From the NCBI RefSeq assembly GCF_036088315.1, contig NZ_CP107996.1:1240001-1304000 (forward strand): a stretch of DNA of 64,000 bases. The letters are read 5' to 3'. A program made the translations under genes and the position numbers. This DNA is from Streptomyces sp. NBC_00344. Lineage in GTDB: Bacteria; Actinomycetota; Actinomycetes; Streptomycetales; Streptomycetaceae. How positions within the stretch are numbered: position 1 is the stretch's first letter; each line of letters opens with the position of its first letter. The notes below the pieces were generated by a model. That model saw only the letters and a program-made list of their open reading frames with translations. It ran no database searches and was not told where the DNA came from. Of the stretch, positions 6,825-14,786 are shown piece after piece.

Positions 6825-8921
6825 TCACCCACCCTCCAGCAGCTGTTCCGTCCAGATCGTCTTTCCGGATGCGGTGTACCGGCTCCCCCAGCGGTGCGTC
6901 AGCTGGGCGATGAGGAAAAGTCCCCGGCCGCCCTCGTCGGTGAGCCTGGCGCGTCGCAGGTGCGGCTGGGTCTGACTGGGGTCCGACACCTCGCAGATGA
7001 GCCGCTGGTCCTTGATCAGACGCAGTCCGATCGGGGCTCCGGTGTAGCGGATCGCATTGGTGACCAGCTCGCTGACGATGAGCTCGGAAGCGAAGACCAG
7101 GTCGTCCAGGTCCCAGTCGCCGAGCTGATCGGCTACCAGGGAGCGCGCCCGGGCCGCCTCCTGCGGATCGGCCGCCAGTTGCCAGGCAGCGGTCCGTGTC
7201 GCGGGAAGCTCCCGTGTCCTGGTCAGCAGCAGCGCGATGTCGTGGTCGGGCGGCCTTTCGAGCAGCCGGGAGAGGATCCGCTGTCCCGCGGCGGCGAGCG
7301 GCTGCCCGTCGGCGGCCGCCGAGCGCGTCCCCACCCGCAGGGTCTCCAGCCGCTCCTCGGCGCGGCGCGGATCCTTGGTGAGCGAGCCGCTGTGGAAGGC
7401 CAGCACGTCCCCGGGCGCCAGTTCGAGGGTGGTGACCTCGAACGGCTCGCCGCCCGTTCCCAGCGCCGGCCCGCGTGTCACCTGGACGACCTCGGCGGTC
7501 TGCTGTCCGGTGCGGGCAAGGATCGGGGCCGGATGCCCCGCACAGGCCACCAGACAGAGGCGGGTGACGGGGTCGTAGGTCGCATAGACACAGGAGGCTC
7601 CGCGCAGTGCCCCCGCATCGTCCGGCAGACCGGATTCACCGGGCTTCTCGCCGAGTCCGAAGCGTGTGACCAGATCGTTGAGATGGCTCAGCAGCTCGTC
7701 GGGCGCGGGGTCCAGGTCGGCCAGCGTCTCCACCGCCGAGCGCAGCCGTCCCATCGCCGCGGTCGCATTGAGGCCGTGCCCCGGAACCGTACCCACCACG
7801 AAGGCCACCTGGGTCGACGACAGCTCGATCACGTCGTACCAGCAGCCGCCGATGCCCGCCGGAGTACTCGCGGGCACGTAGATGCCGGAGGTCTCGGCAG
7901 CGGTGCTGGTCACGGCGGGGCGCGGCAGCAGGCTCCGCTGGAGCGCCTCGGCGGTGCGCCGCTCCTTGGTGTAGCGCCGCGCGTTGTCGATGCTGAGCGC
8001 GGCGCGGGAGCTGATCTCCTCGGCGAGTACGGCGTCTGCCTGGCCGAACGGAACCCGCTCCCCCGTTCGCCACAGGCCGACCGCGCCCAGCACCAGGCCG
8101 CGGGCACGGACCGGAGCGAACAGCAGCGAGGTCGCAGCATCCGGCAGGGTCAGCCGGGACATCTCCTCGTTGCCGGCCAGGACCGCCCGGACGTCGGTGA
8201 GATCGGGCAGGAAGCCCGCGGGGCCTTTGAGCAGCTGGCCCCTGGTGATGCTCGTGACGCGGAAGGTGTCACCGAGTGAGTGGATCTCGTCGGGCCAGGG
8301 TCCTTCCGCGGAGGCGACCGCCACCCGGCGCATCGGTACGTCCACCGAGAAGTCCCCTGGTTCGTCCCCGACCAGTACCGCTTCGGTGATGTCCACCGCC
8401 GCCAGGTCCGCGAGCGCCGGGACCAGGATGTCGACGAGTTCCTGGGCGTTACGGGTGATGTCGAGTGAGGCACCGATCCGTGACGCGGCCTCGTTGATGA
8501 GCACCATGCGTTCCTGGGCGCGCGGATCCGCCATGGCGGGCGGCAGCACGGCGGGCCGGGGCTCCGGCGCGTCCGCGGACTGCAGCGGCGTCAGTCTGAC
8601 CAGCAGACGGTTGTCCGCCGGGGTGCGCGACATGAGCGGCGAAACCCCCACCAGGGTGTCCAGGACGCCGCCGCCGGGGCGCAGCAGCGTCGTCCGTCCG
8701 TAGCGCTGGTGGCCCCCCATGGATCCGGACGTGAAGAGGGCCCAGTCGTCGGAATCCTTGAACATGCCGCCGAATTTCCGGCCGCAGACTTCCTCCGCCG
8801 TGGTGTCCAGCAGTTCGAGCGCGGAGCGTGTGCAGCTCAGCACCGTGCCGTCAGCGCCGAGCAGCAGCTCCGCTGGGCTCTTGGCTGCGGGCATCCACCG
8901 GGGTGACCCGTTGCCGCTCAT
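6825..8921 (-). CDS. PAS-GAF-SpoIIE-HATPase regulatory protein with degenerate phosphatase site
   Basis: A 698-residue cytosolic regulator. In order: PAS-like sensor (about 15-110), GAF (about 150-305), SpoIIE/PP2C domain (about 335-550) and an RsbW-like histidine-kinase-type ATPase (about 565-695, ELIVSELVTNAIRY and DEGGRGLFLI motifs). In active SpoIIE/RsbU proteins the metal-binding aspartates occur as GGDWYD, GDVxGHG and TDG. Here they read GGCWYD (about 357), GTVPGHG (about 378) and HSGSL (about 510), so three ligands are lost. The last site, HDIALLL, keeps one aspartate. It may therefore act as a pseudophosphatase or anti-sigma-factor kinase. Downstream partners are not encoded nearby. 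Confidence 0.85.
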   Translation of the reverse strand: MSGNGSPRWMPAAKSPAELLLGADGTVLSCTRSALELLDTTAEEVCGRKFGGMFKDSDDWALFTSGSMGGHQRYGRTTLLRPGGGVLDTLVGVSPLMSRTPADNRLLVRLTPLQSADAPEPRPAVLPPAMADPRAQERMVLINEAASRIGASLDITRNAQELVDILVPALADLAAVDITEAVLVGDEPGDFSVDVPMRRVAVASAEGPWPDEIHSLGDTFRVTSITRGQLLKGPAGFLPDLTDVRAVLAGNEEMSRLTLPDAATSLLFAPVRARGLVLGAVGLWRTGERVPFGQADAVLAEEISSRAALSIDNARRYTKERRTAEALQRSLLPRPAVTSTAAETSGIYVPASTPAGIGGCWYDVIELSSTQVAFVVGTVPGHGLNATAAMGRLRSAVETLADLDPAPDELLSHLNDLVTRFGLGEKPGESGLPDDAGALRGASCVYATYDPVTRLCLVACAGHPAPILARTGQQTAEVVQVTRGPALGTGGEPFEVTTLELAPGDVLAFHSGSLTKDPRRAEERLETLRVGTRSAAADGQPLAAAGQRILSRLLERPPDHDIALLLTRTRELPATRTAAWQLAADPQEAARARSLVADQLGDWDLDDLVFASELIVSELVTNAIRYTGAPIGLRLIKDQRLICEVSDPSQTQPHLRRARLTDEGGRGLFLIAQLTHRWGSRYTASGKTIWTEQLLEGG

Positions 8922-9031
8922 TGAGACTCATTCCTGTGCTGCCGGCCGGGCATGCCCCCATTCAAACCCTTACCGGCCCCGGCTGCCTGTCGCCGTACGG
9001 CAGACGGGGAGGCCGGAGGAGCGCACAGGAT

Positions 9032-9208
9032 CTAGCCGGAACAGGCGGTGCGGCCGGCCTCCTGCCATTCGCAGACCGGGCAGAGCGTCGCTCCGCGGGT
9101 GGATTCCGGGTACTCGGTCGGCTTGCGGCACAGCACGCACTCGGCGTACGGCGGGCCGCCCGGGGCGGGCGCGGACGTGGATGGGGTCTCGCAGTAGGAC
9201 TCGTCCAT
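9032..9208 (-). CDS. Small zinc-ribbon-like conserved hypothetical protein (58 aa)
   Basis: A 58-residue protein with two CxxC pairs (AECVLCRK and TLCPVCEW) spaced like a zinc ribbon, plus single cysteines near each end. The ATG at 9208 was chosen because everything upstream in the frame is low-complexity arginine-rich sequence. Similar small proteins are widespread in Streptomyces without known function. It stands alone, between a divergent hydrolase and the SpoIIE-like gene. Confidence 0.65.
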   Translation of the reverse strand: MDESYCETPSTSAPAPGGPPYAECVLCRKPTEYPESTRGATLCPVCEWQEAGRTACSG

Positions 9209-9486
9209 ACGGGCGAGCCTACTCAGCTCCGGCGGGAACCGGGCTCCGCCGCCCCTCCGCCGGACGCAGCGGGTCGTGGCCGCCGCAGACGAAGGCCCCC
9301 CTGTGGCGATCCGCTCGGCCACCGGGCGGTCGCGTTCACCCCCGGCCGTTGCATGCATCGAGTCCTGTTCCGGCCCCACAAGGCGTCACCCCGGCGTGCT
9401 GAGGTGATCACGCCGCCTACCGTGGTCTCGGGCGGCCGGCCGACGCGCGGCGGCCGCTCGCCATGTCACCTCCGAAGGGAATCACC

Positions 9487-10290
9487 GTGCCGCACGCCAA
9501 GGCCTCGGACGGAGTCCGCATCGCCTACCAGGTCCGCGGCGACGGTCCCCCGCTCGTGTTGCTCGCCGGCCAGGCGAACGACCACCACTGGTGGGACGGC
9601 GTCCGCGACGACTTCGCCGGCTCCCGGAGCACCATCACGATCGACTACCGCGGCACGGGCGAGAGCGACAAGCCTCACCTGCCCTACTCCACCGGGCGGT
9701 TCGCCGACGACGTGATCGCGGTCCTCGACGAACTGGCCGTGGACCGGGCGGACGTGTACGGCACGTCCATGGGCGGGCGGGTCGCCCAGTGTCTGGCCGT
9801 CCGTCACTCCCGCCGAGTGCGTGCCCTGGTACTCGGCTGCACCTCGGCCGGCGGCCGGCACGGCATCGAACGCAGTGTCGACGTCCGCAGATCCCTGATA
9901 CGGCCCAGTCCGGTCGAGGCGCGACAGGCTCTGCTCGAGCTGATGTACACGCCGGACTGGCTCGCGACGCACCCGGGTCCGTACCACACGCTCGGCGACC
10001 GGAGCATGCCGGCGCATGCCCGGCGCGGGCACCTGGGCGCGAGCGACGGGCACGACGTGTGGGACGCGCTGCCCGGCATCGTCGCCCCGACTCTTGTGCT
10101 GCACGGCACCGACGACCTGCTCAATCCCACCGCCAACGCACCGCTGCTGGCAGCCCGCATCCCGGGCTCCCGGCTGGAGCTGATCCAGGACGCCCGTCAC
10201 GCCTACTTCGAGGAGCGCCGCGACCTGGCCGGCCCGCTCGTCCTCGAATTCCTCGACCGGAAGGCTCCCCGGGGTGACCCGCATCGATGA
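9487..10290 (+). CDS. Alpha/beta hydrolase
   Basis: A 267-residue alpha/beta hydrolase fold enzyme with the nucleophile elbow GTSMGG (serine about 94), an acid in HGTDDLLNP (about 205) and the catalytic histidine in DARHAYFEE (about 238). The GTG at 9487 is preferred over the ATG at 9463 because GAAGGGA lies at ideal spacing before it. The substrate is unknown; relatives include haloperoxidase-like and epoxide or ester hydrolases. It is the last intact gene before the island and is followed by a transposase relic. Confidence 0.85.
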   Translation: MPHAKASDGVRIAYQVRGDGPPLVLLAGQANDHHWWDGVRDDFAGSRSTITIDYRGTGESDKPHLPYSTGRFADDVIAVLDELAVDRADVYGTSMGGRVAQCLAVRHSRRVRALVLGCTSAGGRHGIERSVDVRRSLIRPSPVEARQALLELMYTPDWLATHPGPYHTLGDRSMPAHARRGHLGASDGHDVWDALPGIVAPTLVLHGTDDLLNPTANAPLLAARIPGSRLELIQDARHAYFEERRDLAGPLVLEFLDRKAPRGDPHR

Positions 10291-10613
10291 TCTTCCCGTT
10301 GGGGACGAGCTGCGCGGCCGGACGTCCCGGTAAGCGGTGGTGGTCCCGATGCCTAATCCGGCGGCGAGTTGGGCGCAGGTGCGGCTGTTGCGCCGGCGAA
10401 GCCCCTGGTGGAGGCGGTTCTCCTGGTCGAAAACCGTCCGCCAGGGGCTTCACTCATCTGACTGCCCAACTACCCAATGTCACCGTCAGGTTGGAGAAGG
10501 CCGGGGACTTCGTCGAGGTGCTTGTGGTCGAAGGTGTGGTCCGGGCAGGTCCTGAACACTCCCCTGTGTTCCTCCCCCGACTCGACACGGCCGGCCACGG
10601 GAGGTCCGCGCCC
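10291..10613 (-). pseudogene. Relic of an IS5-type transposase helix-turn-helix (about 10321-10440) in a gene-free stretch
   Basis: On the minus strand, 10440 down to 10321 translates without stops to a stretch containing LRRRNSRTCAQLAAGLGIG and then TTTAYRDV. This matches the N-terminal helix-turn-helix of IS5-family (DDE_Tnp_4) transposases, which commonly read AQLAAGFGIGTATVYRYV. It lacks a start and the whole DDE catalytic domain and is bounded by a stop. The rest of the stretch (10441-10613) shows no convincing gene. It marks the left edge of the accessory island. Confidence 0.55.
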
Positions 10614-11591
10614 CTACCGTGCGCCTCCCGATCGGAGATCGCGGACAAACGTGTCGAAGCGGGAGCGGTAGGAGCCGAAGCGCACCTCGGTCATGTGGTG
10701 GTCACCCTGGGTGGTGCCGCCGTCCACTTCGATCTCGGAGAACCACCATTGCCCGTCGGCACAGAGGAAGTCGATGCAGAGGTACGGCAGCCCGATGTCG
10801 CCGGCCACCGCCCGGGCCGGTTCCACCAGCTCATCGGGCATGGCAGTCCACCCCGCCACGCCGCCTTGGCCCACGTTGCCCGCGAGTGCGTCACCGCGCG
10901 GTTTACGCGTCAGCACGCGGTACGGCTCACCGTCGACGTAGAACACGCGGTAGTCGACCACGTCCCGTCCCAGCCACGGCTGAACCACAACCGTCATCTC
11001 AGCCGCGGCCGCCCAGGTGAGCACGGTGTCGAGTTCCCCGGCGGTGGAGGCGACGAACACGCTGTTCCCGCCGCCCCAGCTGGAGGGTTTGACGACCACC
11101 GGGAATGCGATGTCACTCGCGCGCATCGCGGCGGTACACCAGTCGAGATGGTCCGGGCCGTGCCCGCGGGTACTCAGGCGGACCGTCGGCAGCTGCGGCA
11201 CCGCACTGCCGAAGCGCTGCAGCGCGGTGAGCAGCTTTTCGTTGTTGATCAGGCTGAGTCCGACGGGGACCGTGGTGAAGAACCCGGCCGCCGACAGGGC
11301 GGAGTAGGTCGTCAGGTGCCGCCAGTAGTCGAACCGGTCGACGGGCCAGGTGACCAGCTTCGTGTGGAAGAAGGCCGTGTCCCGTGCAACGAGCTCGCCG
11401 CGCACGCGGACCGAGGCGCCCCCCTCCGTGGTGCCCACGACGACGTCGTCGACGCTGACCCGGGACAGCTGCACGCCGGCCGCACGCGCGGCGGCGTCGT
11501 ACCGTGAGTTGATCTCGGCGTCAAAGGGATTCGGTGACTTGCTCTCGCGCTCCGAGCGAATCCAGAACATCGTGACGAGGTCAGCGGTCAC
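10614..11591 (-). CDS. RimK-like ATP-grasp ligase (ligase 1)
   Basis: A 325-residue ATP-grasp protein of the RimK/glutathione-synthetase type, predicted to join a carboxylate to an amine through an acyl-phosphate. The pre-ATP-grasp half contains FFHTKLVTWPVD, then the ATP lysine in VVVKPSSWGGG (about 165) and metal ligands in LCIDFLCADG and SEIEVDGG near the C-terminus; the usual EVN is EVD here. The GTG at 11591 has GGGGAGG six bases upstream and overlaps the stop of the preceding small ORF by 11 bp, implying translational coupling. It is a paralogue of the protein at 11913-12833. Confidence 0.85.
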   Translation of the reverse strand: MTADLVTMFWIRSERESKSPNPFDAEINSRYDAAARAAGVQLSRVSVDDVVVGTTEGGASVRVRGELVARDTAFFHTKLVTWPVDRFDYWRHLTTYSALSAAGFFTTVPVGLSLINNEKLLTALQRFGSAVPQLPTVRLSTRGHGPDHLDWCTAAMRASDIAFPVVVKPSSWGGGNSVFVASTAGELDTVLTWAAAAEMTVVVQPWLGRDVVDYRVFYVDGEPYRVLTRKPRGDALAGNVGQGGVAGWTAMPDELVEPARAVAGDIGLPYLCIDFLCADGQWWFSEIEVDGGTTQGDHHMTEVRFGSYRSRFDTFVRDLRSGGAR

Positions 11592-11916
11592 GGCCCGCCT
11601 CCCCGCCCCGGGAGGACGCGGCGAGGCAGTCAAACTGCCTGCGACCGGAGCCGAACCGGCGCCGGGCCGATGGCGGTTCGGGTTCGCAGCCGCCGGTGTC
11701 CGCTCCCGCCGCTTCGAGCGGGACACAGGTCGTCAGATGCCGCCGGGCGCCGATCCGGTCCGGCGACGACGTGCGCCGTGAGTGGATGAACGACCTGGTG
11801 GGATCCAGGTGTTCACCGCGTACGTGCTCCTCGGGGCCGCCCGCATCCCGGCAGACGACCCCTTCGCCGGCACTGGTCCGGTACCGGACCGAATCGCTGT
11901 CACGCATTGTTGTCAC
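11581..11916 (-). CDS. Small coupled ORF between two ATP-grasp genes (111 aa), unknown
   Basis: A GTG-started ORF fits exactly between the two RimK-like genes. Its start shares GTGA with the stop of the upstream gene, behind a strong GGAGGAGAGGC site, and its stop overlaps the start of the downstream gene by 11 bp. The product is arginine-rich, with four cysteines and no recognisable domain or membrane segment. About 80 percent of third codon positions are G or C, compatible with coding. The placement suggests a small partner or peptide substrate of the ligases, but it could also be an accidental open frame in a spacer. Confidence 0.45.
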   Translation of the reverse strand: MTTMRDSDSVRYRTSAGEGVVCRDAGGPEEHVRGEHLDPTRSFIHSRRTSSPDRIGARRHLTTCVPLEAAGADTGGCEPEPPSARRRFGSGRRQFDCLAASSRGGEAGRDR

Positions 11917-12833
11917 GCCTCTCCTCCAGGTGCCGAAACCGCGTCGCCCGCGGCACGGAACCGATAGAACGCTTCGCGGTAGGCGACAAGCTGGACTCGG
12001 ACGGCATCGGCGTCGAGGTCAGGTGAAAAGCCCGCGCAGACCACGTGTGACAGCCAGAACTGATCGCCATCCTGGACGAAACCGACCCGGACGTAGGCGA
12101 GCCCGAGTGCGGTCGCGACCGCACTCGCGGGGCGGGACAGCCGCTCGGCGAGCGCCCCTTCCAGACCGGTCGGCTCTCCATCGACACACACCACGATGTG
12201 CTCGACGACGTGCTCGCCGAGCCATGGCTGTACGAGGACGGTCAGTTCGGATGCACCCACCAACTGAAGGAGGGTGGTCAGCCTGCGTTCGCTCTCCGCG
12301 ATGAAGACCCGGTCGCCGGGCCGGCGGACCGCCGGGCGCACCGCCACCGGGAACTCCAGCCCCCAGTCGGCGACGCGCAGCCGGTCGCGATGGACCTCGA
12401 TCTCGCGGGTGCACAGCCGCACCGATGGCAGAGTGCGCACCTCGCCGAGGTCGAACCGAAGGAGCGGCACGATCGCGTCGGCCCAGGTGATCGAGTGAAC
12501 GGCAGGCACGGTGACCATGAACCCGGCAGCTTCAAGAATCCCGATGGTGCTCAGCACACGCCAGGAGTCGGGTGCCTGTGCGGGACTGCCGAGCGAGTCG
12601 GTGTGGAAGAAGGTGTCGCGCGGGTCCACGCGCTCGCCCCGCACATGCACGATGGCGGCCTCTCCCACCTGGGTCACGACCACGTCGTCAACCGTGGCCG
12701 TGCGCAAGTCGAGACCGAGGTCCGCCGCCGCCGCGGTCAGGCCCGCTACACGCGCACCGTCGGCCGTCGCGACTGCGGTGCAGTCGCGTTCCGAGCGCAG
12801 CCAGAAGAGTGCGGGGGGAGAGGGAGGGTGCAT
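11913..12833 (-). CDS. RimK-like ATP-grasp homologue lacking metal ligands (protein 2)
   Basis: 306 residues and clearly paralogous to the 10614-11591 product (shared LFWLRSERD/MFWIRSERE start, TVDDVVV, FFHTDSL, VVQPWLG-like segments). Where protein 1 has the ATP lysine in VVVKPSS, this one has AVRPAVR; LCIDF becomes VRVGF; SEIEVDGG becomes SHVVCAGF. All expected magnesium ligands and the lysine are therefore changed, suggesting an inactive pseudo-ligase, possibly a partner subunit or peptide-binding chaperone of protein 1. The ATG at 12833 has AGGAGCGAG upstream. Confidence 0.75.
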   Translation of the reverse strand: MHPPSPPALFWLRSERDCTAVATADGARVAGLTAAAADLGLDLRTATVDDVVVTQVGEAAIVHVRGERVDPRDTFFHTDSLGSPAQAPDSWRVLSTIGILEAAGFMVTVPAVHSITWADAIVPLLRFDLGEVRTLPSVRLCTREIEVHRDRLRVADWGLEFPVAVRPAVRRPGDRVFIAESERRLTTLLQLVGASELTVLVQPWLGEHVVEHIVVCVDGEPTGLEGALAERLSRPASAVATALGLAYVRVGFVQDGDQFWLSHVVCAGFSPDLDADAVRVQLVAYREAFYRFRAAGDAVSAPGGEA

Positions 12834-13568
12834 GGATCTCGCTCCTAGATCGGGGACACCTGGCGAAGGGGCTCCAAGCCGGCGTCAGTCGTTCGTGCCG
12901 GCGCCAGGTGGTCAGGACCAGCCAAAGGAAATCGAGGGGCAACGTCGCGAGGCCGCCCTTGTCCGGTCGGTCGAACAGGCGGGAGACGACCGGGCCGTCG
13001 TGCAGCTCGGGTTCGAGCTCGATCGCCGAGCTCACCGGGCTCAGAGGCAGCATGCTGAGTTCCGGACAGGGAAACGCGTCCTTCAATCGGGACGGCACCC
13101 GCTCGGCAGGTGGGCGGTGCGGCGAACCCGGACAGGCCTAGCAGGCCGCGGGTGGGTCAGTGGGACATGGTGGTCGAGCACCGAAAGGGCGACAGGGGGT
13201 GCTCGCACAGCGACCACACGCCTGATCGGAGACGGTGACCAACTGGTACCTGTTGTCGTGCGGAACTGAGCGGAAACCATGAGCCATCCGGCGATGGCGG
13301 ATCTCCCCCTTCTCCTGCCGGCTGGTCATTGAGCGTAAGGGCCTGTTGGGCAGCGACTCCACAGGAAGCGGGAAAACTGCCTCGGCCCTTCCTCCTGCTG
13401 CCGCCGTCATCGGTGTGGAGAGCCGTCATTCCCCTCGGTGGGATGCTGATCGGGGATCACGGACCCGGAGATGCGCAGGAGGCTCCCGGTCGGTCCGTGA
13501 CGACGCGCACCTTCACACCGCCGAGGAGTCTGTGTGGCTGTCGCCGCCCCGGCCGCTTTCGGTACCGG
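12834..13568 (-). other. 735-bp spacer with possible small ORFs, no confident gene
   Basis: No recognisable gene. On the minus strand, an open frame begins at a GTG at 13096-13098 and gives about 85 plausible residues with GC-rich third positions (LFDRPDKGG, DFLWLVLTTWRRHERL). It runs into the start of the pseudo-ligase gene and has no good ribosome-binding site. A second minus-strand ORF, 13138-13287, encodes 49 residues with five cysteines, ending in cysteine, but has weak codon bias. These could be gene remnants, or a small gene preceding the ATP-grasp pair. Confidence 0.35.
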
Positions 13569-14786
13569 TCACTCCGGGGTGATGGACACGATGATCTCGC
13601 TCTTGACCTCGGCGAGCCGGCCGACGACTTCGTGTGAATCCCTGCCGCAGACGGACGCGACCGCGATCGCGTCCTTTGCCTGCCTGGGTCGCCTGACGAG
13701 TTCACCCGGACGGTAGGGCGCCGTGAGCTGAAGCAGCCACTCGGCCTGCGGAAGCGTGTCGAACCCACGAAAGCGCCCCAGCTCCGGCGGGTAGATCATG
13801 GACCAACCGGTCGCCGGCTGGTCCATACGCGCCTGGGTACCGCTGTCCGGGACAGCCTGTCCGACCTGCGGCAGGATGCTGGCCCACAGCAGCGAGACGC
13901 CATGACGATACCGAAATGTGGTGTCTATCCCGGCGCCGCCGGGGCGGCCGCCCAACTCGCAGAACACCGGCCTGCCTCGGTCATCGAGGAACACTTCGAG
14001 GTGTGAGGCGCCACTGAACCAGGTGATGCACCCGAGTACCGCGCGGTTGAACTCCAGCAAGAGTTCGAGGTCCGGGCCGTCGTCGAGGGTGTGCGACCGT
14101 ACCTGGCCATTCAACGGAAACGATTCGTGCGAGTCCAGATACCGCGAGACGGAGGCGGCGACCGGCACACCGTTGTTGACGACGCTGTCGATGTGGAACT
14201 GGCGGCCCGCGATGAATTCCTCGGCCTCGTACCGGTCCGCGCTGGCGAACCCCTGCCGCTGAAAGCTCATCAACTCGTTCTGGTCACGGATGATGCGCAC
14301 GTCCAGGGAAGACGAGCCGAGGACTGGCTTGATGACGATGTGGCCGAACTTGTCGAGCAGGTCTGTTGCCTGGATGGGTTCGGAGATCTCCATGAACTCC
14401 GGAACCCGGATCCCGCTCGCCGAGAAGTGGTTCTTCATCGCCACCTTGTCGCGGAGCAGCAGCGTGTGTTCCGTTCCCATCCCGCCGAGGCCATTGGCCT
14501 CGCGCAGACGCGCGGCCGGCAGCAGCAGCCGTTCCTGGGTCGCCACCACCCAGTCGAATTCGACGTCACCGACCAGTGGGGGCAGCGGCACCGCGAGCTC
14601 GCCGGAGGGGTGCATGTCCACAGGGATACTGCGGCTTACCTGTCCGGGTGCCAGCTGGGCGATATCGCGGGGCCGTGCGAGGAAGGTGACGTCGAATTCG
14701 TCTGGCGGGAAGTAAGGGCTGCCGTCATCGTGGCGGTAGGCGTCGTAATTGACGTGGCTCAGAAGAGCCACCCGTTGACGAGTCAC
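13569..14786 (-). CDS. ATP-grasp amino-acid/peptide ligase (ligase 3)
   Basis: 405 residues with the three-domain layout of L-amino-acid ligases (BacD-like carboxylate-amine ligases). The ATP-grasp core contains IVIKPVLGSSS (about 150) and the C-terminal metal/phosphate motif CELGGRPGGAG (about 300). The GTG at 14786 overlaps the stop of the upstream MFS gene (GTGA), so the two are translationally coupled. Predicted to form an amide between two amino-acid-type substrates in the cytosol. No substrate can be assigned. Confidence 0.85.
   Translation of the reverse strand: MTRQRVALLSHVNYDAYRHDDGSPYFPPDEFDVTFLARPRDIAQLAPGQVSRSIPVDMHPSGELAVPLPPLVGDVEFDWVVATQERLLLPAARLREANGLGGMGTEHTLLLRDKVAMKNHFSASGIRVPEFMEISEPIQATDLLDKFGHIVIKPVLGSSSLDVRIIRDQNELMSFQRQGFASADRYEAEEFIAGRQFHIDSVVNNGVPVAASVSRYLDSHESFPLNGQVRSHTLDDGPDLELLLEFNRAVLGCITWFSGASHLEVFLDDRGRPVFCELGGRPGGAGIDTTFRYRHGVSLLWASILPQVGQAVPDSGTQARMDQPATGWSMIYPPELGRFRGFDTLPQAEWLLQLTAPYRPGELVRRPRQAKDAIAVASVCGRDSHEVVGRLAEVKSEIIVSITPE

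Noticed and set aside
13138..13287. 49-residue five-cysteine ORF as a definite RiPP precursor
   Set aside because: Codon third positions are only slightly GC-biased, the ribosome-binding site is distant, and no lanthipeptide, thiopeptide or YcaO enzyme is in the island. Kept only as a weak observation.
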